64,000 nucleotides of DNA from JASHPR01 sp963842355 (GCA_963842355.1 CAWJGC010000004.1:868001-932000); one strand, 5' to 3'. Positions 27,014 to 36,097 are shown, numbered from the stretch's first letter. Program-made: numbers and translations. The notes: generated by a model not told the origin, from the letters alone.

Positions 27014-28330
27014 GGTGAACGGCGGGAGCAGGCCTCGGGGAGTCTGGGGCTGGCTGCGCTGGTGTCGATCGGGATCGGCGGGATGGTCGGCGGCGGCATC
27101 TTCTCGGTGCTGGGGCTGACGGTGCAGATCGCGGGCGGAGGGCGCGTACCTGTCGTTCGTCGTGGGCGGGGTTGTTGCGGCCTTGACCGGCTGGTCGTAC
27201 TCGGGGTTGTCGGTGCGGATCCGCAGCCGCGGCGGGACGGCGGTGTTCCTGGACCGCGCGTTCGGCACGAGTGTCGGCGGGCCCGCTGAACCTGCTGCTG
27301 TGGCTGAGCTATTTCGTCATGCTCGGCCTGTACGCGGTCGCGTTCGGCGCCTACCTGGCGGCCTGCTCGGGCTACCCGGGCGGGCCTGGCAGCGGGTGTT
27401 CGCCAGCGGGGTAGTGGTCTGCTCGCCGCGCTCAACCTGGCCGGCGCTCGGCTCGTCGGCCGGCCGAGTCGGTGCTGGTCTATTTCAAGCTCGCCGTGCT
27501 GCTGGTGTTCTGCCTGGGCGGGCTGGCGTTCGTGAATACCGCCCGGGTGTCGCCGGCGGCGTTCCCGTCGCTGGCGCGATCATCTACGCGGGCGCGCTGA
27601 TCTTCCTGGGCTATGAGGGCTTCGAGCTGATCGCGAACGCGTCCGAGGACGCTCGCAACCCGGAGCGGACGCTGCCGCGTGCCTACCTGATCGCGATCGG
27701 CGGCGTCATCGCGTTGTACGTGCTGGTCGCCTTCGTGGCCGTGGGCAACCTGTCGCCCCGCACGCCATCGCCGCCGACAGCGACTACGCGCTGGCCGCCG
27801 CCGCCCGCCCGTTCCTCGGCTCGGCCGGCTTCACGCTGATCGCCATCGCCGCGGTCGTGTCCACCTCCAGCGCGATCAACGCGACCCTGTACGGCGCGGC
27901 CAAGTTCACCTACCTGATGGGCCGCGACGGCGAGCTGCCCGCCCGGTTCGGCCAGCCGGTCTGGAACCGCCCGATCGGCGGCCTGCTGGCCACCACGGCC
28001 TGGGCACGCTGCTGATCGTCAACACGGTCAACATCGAGGGCATCAGCCTGATGGGCTCGGCCGGGTTCCTGATCATCTTCGCCGCCGTCAACCTCGCCGC
28101 CTGCAGGCTCGATAGAACCAGCTCGTCGAGCTTGCCCTCCGCTGCCGGCGCCTCGCCTGCGACCGCCTCCCTGCGGCCTGCTCGTCTACGCCGCCACCCA
28201 CATCCAGGCCCAGCTCGCCGTCCTCGGCGGCCTGCTCGCCGCCGCCGTCGGCGGCGAGGCCATCATCCGCGTCCGCGGACGCCCCGCCGCCCACCGAGCC
28301 GCGCCGACCGGACATCAGAATTTGTTCTGA
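27014..28330 (+). pseudogene. APC-superfamily amino-acid permease, frameshifted
   Basis: Fragments in all three frames reconstruct a permease: SIGIGGMVGGGIFSVLGLT, LNLLLWLSYFVMLGLYAVAF, GALIFLGYEGFELIANASED, NPERTLPRAYLIAIGGVIAL, STSSAINATLYGAAKFTYL and SLMGSAGFLIIFAAVNLAA. The order and the GIFSVLG and YEGFELIANASED motifs are those of the APA/LAT branch. At least six frame changes prevent translation. The end near 28330 is followed directly by the mycothiol-dependent enzyme remnant. Confidence 0.75.
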
Positions 28331-28352
28331 ATATTTCGCTAGCCTGGCCGCT

Positions 28353-28967
28353 ATGGACGTGCATCGTCTAGTTCGGGGGGAACGAACGGATTTCGCGGCG
28401 TTTCTCGCCACGCTGTCGCCGCAGCAGTGGCAGGCGCCGACGCTGTGCGCGGCCGTGGCGGGTGCGTGACGTGGTCGCCACGTCATCAGCTACGACGACC
28501 TGGGGGTGCGGCGGCCTTCTGGCGTTCGCCGCCGGGGCTGGTTGCAGCTCGGCCGCATCAACGCTGTCGCACTGGCCCGATACGGCACGCGCAGCCCGGA
28601 GCAGTTGCTGGCGCTGGTGAAAGATCACCTGCAACCCCGGGGGCTGCCCGCGACGCTGGGCGGCCGGGTCGCCTGGTCGAGACGCTCATCCACCACCAAG
28701 ACATCCGCCGCGCGCTCGCACGGCCGCGCCGCGCCTGCAGAACGGCTGCTGCCGCCTGCGCGTCGCCTTGATCGCCGACATCGGCGGGCTGTGGCGTATC
28801 CGCGGAGTGCGTATGGTCGCCACCGATCTCCGGTTTTCCGCCGGGGCGGGCCCGGAGGTGCGCGGTGCGGCCGAGGCGATGCTGATGGCCATGGCCGGCG
28901 CGGCGTGGTGAGCGAGCTGTCGGACCGGGCCAAAGAAAGCTTGCTGACCGCATCGGCGGCTAGATGA
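28353..28967 (+). pseudogene. Mycothiol-dependent maleylpyruvate-isomerase-type protein (TIGR03083-like), frameshifted
   Basis: ATG 28353 starts MDVHRLVRGERTDFAAFLAT, continuing LSPQQWQAPTLCAAWRVRDV and VAHVISYDD in shifted frames. Later come HLQPRGLPATLGGRVA and ETLIHHQDIRRALARPR, with the DinB-like metal-binding His in the latter. The order fits the mycothiol-dependent DinB-like family, which implies an actinobacterial host. Three or more frame changes disable it. Confidence 0.65.
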
Positions 28968-29382
28968 GTCCGGTCCGGTGTGAGCGGTGCGTCAGCCGCA
29001 CGGTCCGCGATACCGCGGCGATGCTGGATGCGGTGCGCGGTCCCGGCGTCGGTGACAGGGTGATCGCGCCGCCGCCGGGCAGGCCCTACGTCCGCGAGCT
29101 CGACGCTGACGCGGGGGGGTTGCGGGTGGGGGTGCTCGACCGCTACCCGGCCGGGGATCCGGTTCATCCGGACTGCGCGGAGAGCAGGCCAGTCCGCCTA
29201 CACCGCCTTCACCAGGCCGTTCAACATCACCGGCCAGCCGCCATCAGCCTCCGCTGAGCTGGAACAGCGCCGGGCTTCCCATCGGCGTGCAGCTCGTCGC
29301 CGCCTACGGGCGCGAGGACCTGCTCATCAACGTCGCCGCGCAAGCCGAACAGGCGGCCATGGGCCGACCGGAAGCCCCTTGA
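28964..29382 (+). pseudogene. Amidase fragment with internal deletion
   Basis: The 5' part reads SRTVRDTAAMLDAVRGPGVG and LRVGVLDRYPAGDPVHPDC, from the amidase-signature family. The 3' part (AFTRPFNITGQPP, SAGLPIGVQLVAAYGREDLL) is the conserved C-terminus of the same family. About 200 residues between them are missing and the frame changes. The catalytic Ser-Ser-Lys core is lost. Confidence 0.7.
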
Positions 29383-29499
29383 CCAAGCCACCTTCACAGC
29401 CAGGTTACCCAGCCCGGAGGATGCCCACGACGCGGGGGACCGGTCGGGCCCAAACGAGATGATCACGCTGAAACGGCAGGGCCAGCCGGGCGGGCTCGG

Positions 29500-29560
29500 C
29501 GCAGACCTCCGCTGGCGTCGCGGGCAAGCATCTGCGCGATCACCTGGTGCGTGGATGAGT
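29500..29560 (-). pseudogene. Short remnant with the VIAQMLARDA module
   Basis: The minus strand reads THQVIAQMLARDASGG, close to FQVVAQMLARDAGRD at the end of the reading frame at 36098-36358. No gene context remains. Confidence 0.35.
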
Positions 29561-29591
29561 AACCAGCACTCGCGTTCTCTGATCTCAATTT

Positions 29592-29822
29592 CTATAGACC
29601 GGTCCGATGCTGCGTTCGCGTTCTGCTCCGGCTCCTGGCGCCCGTTCGCATGATAATGAGACCCAAGATGACGAGAATTACCCCCACCAGAATCAGGACG
29701 TCGCCAGCCTTGTGGATGTTGAATCCAGAAGTATGCACTGAGGTGGCCAGCCTCATGATGGCTCCGACGACGGCCAGCACAATCCCGAACGTCGCCAAGC
29801 CGATGCCCGAATTCCTACTCAT
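29592..29822 (-). CDS. DUF6458-like two-helix membrane protein (copy 2)
   Basis: The 76-residue product (MSRNSGIGLATFGIVLAVVG ... VILVILGLIIMRTGA) is a close paralogue of the gene at 16557-16769, with two membrane helices and a basic C-terminus. The upstream flank is also conserved, marking the duplicated segment. Confidence 0.7.
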   Translation of the reverse strand: MSRNSGIGLATFGIVLAVVGAIMRLATSVHTSGFNIHKAGDVLILVGVILVILGLIIMRTGARSRSRTRTQHRTGL

Positions 29823-29922
29823 GGGACCGAAGTGTAAGCTAACCGCGCTTCGCGGGAGAGGTCAACCAGACGAGCGCCTGGCGGTGGGCGGCCGGCCTGG
29901 ATGGACTCGGGGCGCGCCGCGC

Positions 29923-30361
29923 TCAGACCGGTTCCCACCGCCAGCCGTCGTTGTCCTCGCAGACGATCTTCTTGCCGTCGCCGGCCAGGCCCGACGCGCC
30001 ATGGTCAGCGTTGCGGCAGAACTCGCCGGGCTCGTAGCACGTCCCTTCGTTGCTGAGCGGATAGCACGCCGCGGCCGGGGTCGGTGCGGCCGGCGGGGTC
30101 GCCAGTGGCGGCGGAGCCGGGGCAGGCGGCAGGCTCGCCGAGTGCGTCCGCGTCGCCGTGGCGGAAGGAGTGGGACTGGCGGACGGAGCGGGGCTGGCGG
30201 AAGGCGAGGGACTCAGGCGACGCCGACGTGGTCGCCGCCGGCGCAACGGTCTGCGTCGGCGAAGGCGTCGAGATCGCCGCGCTCCCGCACCCGGCGGCTA
30301 ACGCGGCTACGAGTATCAGCCCCGCGATCTTCGGATAGCTCACGACCCGCGAGCCTCGCAT
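29923..30361 (-). pseudogene. Lipoprotein with Cys-rich C-terminal domain, frameshifted
   Basis: From ATG 30361 the N-terminus MRGSRVVSYPKIAGLILVAA and ALAAGCGS forms a lipobox signal peptide. A Ser/Pro/Thr linker follows, and the frame shifts near 30215. The C-terminal domain reads AACYPLSNEGTCYEPGEFC and DGKKIVCEDNDGWRWEPV with four Cys, a small extracytoplasmic module seen in many actinobacterial lipoproteins. The Ser/Pro repeats are prone to indels, so the shift may be artefactual. Confidence 0.6.
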
Positions 30362-30496
30362 CACGCCGTGTTGTCTGGGTAGGGGCAAAGGTCCCACGTT
30401 ATAGCAGGCAATTTCCTTGTCCATCCGGCGCGCCTCCTTTGCGTTATGTCCACCGGCTGACCGACAAACCTGCATGGTCATCGATGGCCCGAACGG

Positions 30497-31492
30497 CTAC
30501 CCGGGCCAATCGCCCGGGTCCTCAGGGACTGTGACATTCGGCGCGTCGGGGAGACAGCCGGCCGCCGCATGCTGCGGGCTGATCACATCGGCGAGGCGGC
30601 CGAGCTGGTCGAGGGCTTCCTGGAGCTGCTGGTACGCCCGGGCCGAGCCTGGCCCGGCGGCCGGGAATCTGCCCGCCGCGTGCGCGGCGCGGGCCAGGGT
30701 CACCAGGACCTCGGGGATCGCGTTCTCGGGTACGGCGCTGACGTGGGCGCCGCGGTAGTTCGACAGGATTGCCTGGATGGCCTTGGGCAACCTGGCCAGG
30801 TCAGGCGTGCCGGTGACCAGGAGATAGGGCAGATGCCAGGTCCTGGGATCGGCCGCGTTGCCGACATAGGCAAAGCAGCAAGCGGGCAGGTGGTACTTGG
30901 GATGCACAAGAACGGGCCAGTCGGCGTCAGCGCGGAACGGTATACCCTCCTCGGCCTGCGGCAACAGGCGCAGGCGTGCGCCAGGGGGATCTTCCCGCGG
31001 CCGGTAGATGCCATCGACGCTGAGCCACCACAGATCCAGCGGGGCCTCTGGGCCATCGAGGCGGACGAAGGCGCGGTCCCGGTGCCCGCCGGGAATATGG
31101 TCCCGGGCGTAGAGCATCACGCCGTCGCTGACGGCGATCGAGCGCACCTTCTGCTCATCGGCGTAACGATGGGCCTGGGCGAGGGCCAGGCTGACCGACC
31201 GCTCGTTCCACGCCAGCGCGCCCGGGCGCTTGACCTCCACGATCAGGAGCTTGATGCCCATCCGGGTCAGGACCAGGTCGGCGTAGTCCACCTGGTTGTT
31301 GATGTCGGTGAGCGGCCAGTCCAGGACCATCGTGAAGAGGTCTTCGAGGATGTTCTCGGCCACCTTTTCCGCGGCCGTTCCGTACCGCCGTTGCTGCGCT
31401 AACCGTTCCTCTCGCCGGGCCGCGAACTTCGGCCACGCGGACTCCACGTTCTCACAACAGCGGCGATAGGACGCCAGCGAGACAACTGTCAC
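30497..31492 (-). CDS. Stand-alone HsdR-N-like PD-(D/E)XK nuclease-domain protein
   Basis: From GTG 31492 the 331-residue protein contains EKVAENILEDLFTMVLDWPL, then QVDYADLVLTRMGIKLLIVE with VKRPG: a D-x(n)-E-V-K nuclease core of the type I restriction R-subunit N-terminal domain. LSLALAQAHRYADEQKV and DGVMLYARD follow. No helicase or methylase partner is nearby. Upstream frame to 31960 is not coding. The C-terminal region is family-specific (YQQLQEALDQLGRLADVISP). It could be an orphan anti-phage nuclease; its C-terminal coding sequence is also found at 16862-16981. Confidence 0.65.
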   Translation of the reverse strand: MTVVSLASYRRCCENVESAWPKFAARREERLAQQRRYGTAAEKVAENILEDLFTMVLDWPLTDINNQVDYADLVLTRMGIKLLIVEVKRPGALAWNERSVSLALAQAHRYADEQKVRSIAVSDGVMLYARDHIPGGHRDRAFVRLDGPEAPLDLWWLSVDGIYRPREDPPGARLRLLPQAEEGIPFRADADWPVLVHPKYHLPACCFAYVGNAADPRTWHLPYLLVTGTPDLARLPKAIQAILSNYRGAHVSAVPENAIPEVLVTLARAAHAAGRFPAAGPGSARAYQQLQEALDQLGRLADVISPQHAAAGCLPDAPNVTVPEDPGDWPG

Positions 31493-31569
31493 GCCAGTGA
31501 GACGACTGTCAGGCCGAACCGGTTGGCAGACGAGCGGCAAGCCCTGCCTCCTGTCAGCTGTCCTCTCGC

Positions 31570-31800
31570 TGGAGGTGTATTCGGTGTCGGCTTGCCAGGC
31601 GCCGCCGTGGCCTTGCTGGCCAGAGGCGGGCCCATGGCTGGCTGCCGTTGGCTGCCTGCTGGGCGAGGAAGGCGTGCATCGCGCGGGGTGCGGCGGGCCA
31701 ACCTGGGAAGAGCCGCTGGCGTTCGGCCTGGTCGAGGCCATAAGCGTCGGCAAAACAGTCGATGAACGCCCATCGGTGCTGGCCGATGATGATTTGTCGT
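31570..31800 (-). pseudogene. Aminoglycoside-phosphotransferase-like C-terminal remnant
   Basis: The minus strand reads AFIDCFADAYGLDQAERQRL and MHAFLAQQAANGSQPWARLW, resembling the C-terminal helices of APH-family phosphotransferases. The kinase core is absent. Confidence 0.4.
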
Positions 31801-31822
31801 ACCGCTGTACTACCGTCGGGCC

Positions 31823-31945
31823 ATGGCCGTCCGCAAGAAGCGCTCGATCTCCATCCCGCCCGAGCTCGACGCCGAGCGCGGTGAGCGCCGCATGTGGGCA
31901 CGCCACCGGGCGGTTCCCGGTGGTCTGCTCGCTTGGCTCTCGTAG
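31823..31945 (+). pseudogene. RHH antitoxin N-terminal fragment
   Basis: The frame MAVRKKRSISIPPELDAERG is the beta-strand and first helix of a ribbon-helix-helix antitoxin, ending after 40 residues with unrelated sequence. No toxin gene follows. Confidence 0.4.
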
Positions 31946-31959
31946 GTCTTCAGCGGTCA

Positions 31960-32733
31960 TTACGCTGCTTGCGGTGCCCGTTCGTCCGGCGCTGGCGATG
32001 GTGACGGGAATCCGGGCATGACGCCTGTGCTCGGCAGGGGATCGCCGAGAATGCGGAGCATGATGCGGCGGCCGGTGTAGCGGTCCCGGCCGTGCAGCCA
32101 GCGGGTGTTGCTGAGCAGCAGTCCTTCACCTGGGCGGAGCCGGACGGTTTCCAAGTGCCCGGTGATCGCGGCCCGCAGCAGCGGGATCGCAGCAGTCGCG
32201 TGGGCGGAGAACCAGGCCAGGTCGTCCAGCCGGAGCCGGATGCGCGCCCGCCCGGGTCCAGCTGGCTCGCAGACTGGTCCGAGGTAGCCGCCCGCAGCCC
32301 CGAAGAAGGCAGCCCGCGGCGCGGACAGTGACCGCAGGGCAGCGGGGTACCGCTCAGCAAGTGTCCCGACGATGCGCGCACCGTCGGCGAGCCGCGTTGT
32401 CCCGCCTTCGTCGGCGGGCCGCTGGCAGGCGAGCAGGAGCAGTCCGGGCGGGTCCGGCACGCTCGATCCGTCGGTGTGCGGGACCAGCTCGGCGTCAGTG
32501 AAGGCCGCGTAGCCGGCAGCCCCGGTCTGGGTGTCGGCAATCACGGTGACGCCATCCGGCCCGGCGTCGCGGTGCGGCCGTATCGTCATCAGCCGCCGCG
32601 CCACCGCCACCAGCGCGGCACGATCCGCGATGCCGCTGAAGGTCACCAGTCCCTGGTCACGCAGCTGCGCCGCAACGCGGGGCTGCTGGGCGGGGTCATG
32701 GATGTCGGCGTAGTGCGCGTGGAAGATGTCCAT
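31960..32733 (-). CDS. TauD/TfdA-type Fe(II)/2-oxoglutarate dioxygenase
   Basis: This 257-residue protein has the facial triad His86-x-Asp88 (VPHTDGSS) and His214 (SNTRWLHGRDRYTGRR), with the Arg pair after it positioned to bind 2-oxoglutarate. It should hydroxylate or desaturate a small substrate using O2. AGGAG lies just upstream of ATG 32733. It is divergent from a NUDIX-XRE gene pair across a 150-base region with an inverted repeat. The substrate is unknown; the length matches clavaminate-synthase-like members. Confidence 0.82.
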   Translation of the reverse strand: MDIFHAHYADIHDPAQQPRVAAQLRDQGLVTFSGIADRAALVAVARRLMTIRPHRDAGPDGVTVIADTQTGAAGYAAFTDAELVPHTDGSSVPDPPGLLLLACQRPADEGGTTRLADGARIVGTLAERYPAALRSLSAPRAAFFGAAGGYLGPVCEPAGPGRARIRLRLDDLAWFSAHATAAIPLLRAAITGHLETVRLRPGEGLLLSNTRWLHGRDRYTGRRIMLRILGDPLPSTGVMPGFPSPSPAPDERAPQAA

Positions 32734-32795
32734 CGCTTCTCCTGCGGCTGGGGTTCATTACCGCAAGAGTGCGGGTAGCCGATCGCCGATGCCTA

Positions 32796-32810
32796 GTGAC
32801 AATCAGTCAC
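32796..32810. promoter_or_regulatory. Inverted repeat in the divergent dioxygenase/NUDIX promoter region
   Basis: GTGACAATCAGTCAC has perfect 5-bp arms around a 5-bp centre, placed between the divergent starts at 32733 and 32886. It could be an operator for the XRE regulator encoded downstream; this is inference. Confidence 0.35.
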
Positions 32811-32885
32811 GCGTCGCCTCAGGTGCGACGCTGGCTTCGATGTTAGGGTCGGGTCAGCAGCGACCTGGAAGGAGCCAGCAGGCAG

Positions 32886-33329
32886 GTGGAAACGCGCAGG
32901 CGAGCACCGGCCTATCCCGTCGCGCACGCGTTCCCGGTCTCGGTCAAGGGCGTCGCCGTCCAGGCCGGGAAGGTTCTGCTCCTGGAGAATGAGCGGGATG
33001 AGTGGGAACTGCCCGGCGGGAAGCTCGAACTCGGCGAGGACCCGGTCGGCTGCGTGGTGCGCGAGATCAGCGAGGAGACCGGCTGGCAGGTCACGGCCGG
33101 GCGGTTGCTTGATTGCTGGCAGTATCACATCCGTGAGGGCAGAGACGTCGTGATCGTCACCTACGGCTGCCGCGTGCTGAGCACCGATCCTCCGGTCATC
33201 AGCAATGAGCACAAGCGAGCTGGCCTGTTCGCCCCCGTGGAGGTGCCGGGGCTGGTCATGCCGGATGGCTATAAGCGCTCGATCGCCGCATGGTGCGCCG
33301 GGCTCAACGGCGGGCCGGCGGGGCCTTAG
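32886..33329 (+). CDS. NUDIX hydrolase
   Basis: The GTG start is preceded by GGAGCC. The 147-residue protein has a full Nudix box at about residues 44-66 (GGKLELGED, then REISEETG). The SVKGVAVQAGKVLLLENERD strand and the C-terminal IAAWCAG are typical of MutT-like members. It is followed by an XRE regulator 14 bases downstream, probably in one transcript. Nucleotide substrate unknown. Confidence 0.85.
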   Translation: METRRRAPAYPVAHAFPVSVKGVAVQAGKVLLLENERDEWELPGGKLELGEDPVGCVVREISEETGWQVTAGRLLDCWQYHIREGRDVVIVTYGCRVLSTDPPVISNEHKRAGLFAPVEVPGLVMPDGYKRSIAAWCAGLNGGPAGP

Positions 33330-33343
33330 GCAAGGGGCCGAGG

Positions 33344-34678
33344 ATGAGCGGGCCCTGTCAGCGGTGCGGGTTGCCCGGCTTGCCCTCGGGTGTGCCGGCG
33401 TCCTGTGCAGCCTGCCGGATTCCCGCCCGGCTGCCAGCGGCGGGCATAGTGGCTGCCGCAGCGTTCTGGCTATCCGCGGCGGGCCGCAGCGAGCCAGGCG
33501 GGGATCTTGGGGCGATCCTGCGCGGCTACCGGCACGCCAGCGGGATGACCCAGCAGCATCTGGCGGACCTGCTGGGCTTCGACCGGACCTACATTTCCAT
33601 GATCGAGTGCGGCCGCCGCAGCGTCAGCGACCGCGGCACGCTGACCCATATCGCCCGCACGCTGGCGATCCCGCCGCACGTGCTCGGGATTGTCGGCCCG
33701 GACGACGCCGACTTTACCGCGATGCTCGCGTTCGGCACCTCCGTCATCCGGCTGGCCGGCGTCGCCCGCCATAGCGGCCGGGCCGCTGAGGCGGTCAGCG
33801 AGCTGTGGCCGCTGATCACCCGGCTGGAAGCCCGCGTCGCCGCCGGGCATGCTGAACCAGAGACGATGAGGCTCCTAGCCGAGGCCCGGGTGTCCTTCGG
33901 GGTGGCGCTGGGCCATCTGCTGCCTGAGGAGCGGCTGGCCACCGCCGCCCGGTGGACCGGCCGGGCGCTGCGTGTGGCCTGGCACCTCGGCGACCCGCAG
34001 CTGCTCGCGTCCGTTCTGCGCATGCACGGCAACGAGCTCCGCAAGGCCGGCTACGCCGCGGCCGGCATCGTCCGGCTCCGGCAGTCCCTGCAGATCGGCG
34101 ATGACCACCCGGCTCGCAAGGGATCGGGGCTGGTCTTGCTTGCCCGCGCCGCTGCCGAATCAGGGAAGGCGAACCTGTTCGACGCGGTCACCGGGCCGTG
34201 CGTTCGGGCCCTGAGAACCGCGCCGGGGCAAGAAGTCTTGTTCAGCACGTTCACGGTCCGCGAGGTCCGCCTCCGCGGGCTGCTCGCTACCGGCCGGACC
34301 GGCGAGGCCGTCAATCTCGCGGAAAGCTTCGCGGCCGGCGACGGGCCGCCCACCCCGCAATGGCGGGTCATCGAGCGGATCACCACCGCTGACATGCTGG
34401 CCAGAGCCGGAGACGAGCACACCGCGGCAGGCATGTTGTCCGCCGCCATCGGCGACGCCGAGATACTCCGCCTGCCGCATCAGCTTCAGCGGATCATCCG
34501 CCTGACCGGGCAGCCCGGTGTCCTCGCCGGGCAGCCAGCTCGCGAGCAGGCACAGGCGGCACTGACCCGCCTGGGCAGGCAGCTCGCAGTGCCGGATTCC
34601 GCGGGCGGCTGGGCGATGACCCGGAACGTGACGCGGCGGCTGCCGGGGACCGCATCCAGCGCGGCGGCGATGAAGTAG
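33344..34678 (+). CDS. XRE-family regulator with N-terminal zinc knuckle and helical-repeat domain
   Basis: From ATG 33344 (GGCCGAGG upstream) the N-terminus MSGPCQRCGLPGLPSGVPAS and CAACRIPARLP gives a CxxC...CxxC knuckle, then a helix-turn-helix (LGAILRGYRHASGMTQQHLA, DLLGFDRTYISMIECGRRSV) and a long TPR-like C-terminal domain (about 300 residues). This is the layout of actinobacterial regulators that sense a ligand with the TPR domain. The last 20 or so codons (MTRNVTRRLPGTASSAAAMK) overlap the convergent gene antisense and look like a rearrangement tail. Confidence 0.8.
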   Translation: MSGPCQRCGLPGLPSGVPASCAACRIPARLPAAGIVAAAAFWLSAAGRSEPGGDLGAILRGYRHASGMTQQHLADLLGFDRTYISMIECGRRSVSDRGTLTHIARTLAIPPHVLGIVGPDDADFTAMLAFGTSVIRLAGVARHSGRAAEAVSELWPLITRLEARVAAGHAEPETMRLLAEARVSFGVALGHLLPEERLATAARWTGRALRVAWHLGDPQLLASVLRMHGNELRKAGYAAAGIVRLRQSLQIGDDHPARKGSGLVLLARAAAESGKANLFDAVTGPCVRALRTAPGQEVLFSTFTVREVRLRGLLATGRTGEAVNLAESFAAGDGPPTPQWRVIERITTADMLARAGDEHTAAGMLSAAIGDAEILRLPHQLQRIIRLTGQPGVLAGQPAREQAQAALTRLGRQLAVPDSAGGWAMTRNVTRRLPGTASSAAAMK

Positions 34679-35703
34679 TCCCAGCCGTCGACGACGGCTG
34701 CGCCGCGGGCGGCGGCCTGTTCCAGGAAGGTCAGGCTGTCGCGGTAGTTCAGGTCCCAGGCCAGCGTGGCCGGGCTCAGCGGCGCGGCCGGGGTGAGCGG
34801 GCTGCCGGGCTGGTCCTTGCCCAGGCCGGTCGCGTTGACCACCAGGGCGGGCGCGGGGAGCCGCGCGGCCAGCCGGTCGCCGTCGCCGGCCCCACGGACG
34901 TGGACGAACGACAGTCGCGCCGGATCGATGCCGGCGCGCCCCGCCACCAAGCGCAGGGCGTGCAGGGCCGCGGGATCGGTGTCAGCGAAGGTGACATGTC
35001 CGGGCGGGCCCGGCCGGGCGGGGATCGCCCCGTCGTCACCGATGCCGAGGTGGAGGGCGAGCAGCAAGGCGGTGGCCGCGCCGCCCGCCCCCAGGCACAG
35101 CACTGGCAGCCCCGCCAGCGTTCCGGCCGGGCTGCGGGCGGCCAGGCCGGGCAGGACGTGCGTCAGCGACACCGCGTCGCGCGCGTACCCGGCGAGGGTG
35201 GTTCCGGCGGCCAGGGCGTTGATCTCGTGGGTGAGATCGGCCAGCCGGTCACGGCGGCCCAGGCCGGCGGCGCAGGCCCGGTAGAGGCGCAGCTTGTGGG
35301 CGGTGATCACCGCGCCCGGCACCGCGGGGCTGGCCTGCATCGCCGCGGCCAGCCGCCGGTAGGTCCCGGCAGGTGTGTCCGCGGGCAGGTCGACCCCGGC
35401 CAGCCGCCACGGCCGGCCCAGCACCCGCGCCCAGTCCCCGAACACCGCATGGGCCAGCGACCCGCTCGTGCTGATCCCCACGAACAGCACCAGCGGCGGG
35501 CCATCCCACCCCGCCACCTGCCCAACGGTCAGCGCCAGCGGCGGGCCAGCCGTCGCTGGGGAGTCAGCCGCAGCGCCCCGGGCGGCCACCCGGGAGCGGG
35601 TTGTCACGTCCCAGCGGCCAGCAGCAGAGAAGACTCCCACAGCGGCCAGGCTAGTTATGACCAGGGACATCGACTGCGTCATCGAGCGCCGGCTGCTCGT
35701 CAA
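34486..35703 (-). CDS. Shikimate-dehydrogenase-family protein
   Basis: The recognisable part starts around LALTVGQVAGWDGPPLVLFV and shows GISTSGSLAHAVFGDWARVL (substrate Ser pocket), VITAHKLRLYRACAAGLGRR with the putative catalytic Lys, THEINALAAG, and a Rossmann motif LCLGAGGAATALLLALHLGI with VVNATGLGK. These match AroE/YdiB-like oxidoreductases. The start is uncertain (GTG 35607 is a good alternative), and the ATG region overlaps a DUF2071 fragment. The last 40 residues follow the recurrent VPGSRRVTFRVIAQ module and look non-native. It may use a quinate-like or unknown substrate. Confidence 0.65.
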   Translation of the reverse strand: MTSSRRSMTQSMSLVITSLAAVGVFSAAGRWDVTTRSRVAARGAAADSPATAGPPLALTVGQVAGWDGPPLVLFVGISTSGSLAHAVFGDWARVLGRPWRLAGVDLPADTPAGTYRRLAAAMQASPAVPGAVITAHKLRLYRACAAGLGRRDRLADLTHEINALAAGTTLAGYARDAVSLTHVLPGLAARSPAGTLAGLPVLCLGAGGAATALLLALHLGIGDDGAIPARPGPPGHVTFADTDPAALHALRLVAGRAGIDPARLSFVHVRGAGDGDRLAARLPAPALVVNATGLGKDQPGSPLTPAAPLSPATLAWDLNYRDSLTFLEQAAARGAAVVDGWDYFIAAALDAVPGSRRVTFRVIAQPPAESGTASCLPRRVSAACACSRAGCPARTPGCPVRRMIR

Positions 35704-35790
35704 CTACCGGATCGACCGGGAGCGGATGGCCGCGCTGCTGCCCGGTCCCTTCCGCCGGCAGCTCGTGGCCGGTCACGCGGTCGGGGGCAG
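35657..35790 (+). pseudogene. DUF2071 N-terminal fragment
   Basis: The frame MTRDIDCVIERRLLVNYRID then MAALLPGPFRRQLVAGHAV is the start of DUF2071 proteins, normally about 240 residues. It breaks near 35790 where a minus-strand GNAT fragment begins. Confidence 0.6.
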
Positions 35791-36088
35791 ATCGCACTGG
35801 ATCCGGCTACAGGCGTTGCTCAATACCTGCCGGCTTGAGACTGCGGGCAGTTCCTTGCGCATCAGCGTCAGCAGCGTGTCGTAGCGGGTGACAGATCCGT
35901 CCGGGGCCTCCTCATCCCACGTGGCGGGTTCCCGCCCGTAGGCGAGATAGCCGAGCCGCTCATAGAGCGCGCGCGCCCGAGGGTTGCATTCCTCGACGCC
36001 CAGCTCGGCCCGGTGCAGGCCGCGGGCACGGATCCGCTGCTCGGCGGCCTGGATGAGGATCGTGCCGTCCAGCGTTCGGAGGCACTCT
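35773..36088 (-). pseudogene. GNAT acetyltransferase C-terminal fragment
   Basis: The minus strand reads GTILIQAAEQRIRARGLHRA, ELGVEECNPRARALYERLGY and MRKELPAV, the acetyl-CoA-binding half of a GNAT. There is no start codon or N-terminal half, and the 3' end runs into the DUF2071 fragment. Confidence 0.65.
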
Positions 36089-36097
36089 CACCGATGA

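Noticed and set aside
34900..35838. A 312-residue plus-strand frame
   Set aside because: Antisense to the shikimate-dehydrogenase-like gene; no domain, composition typical of a shadow frame.
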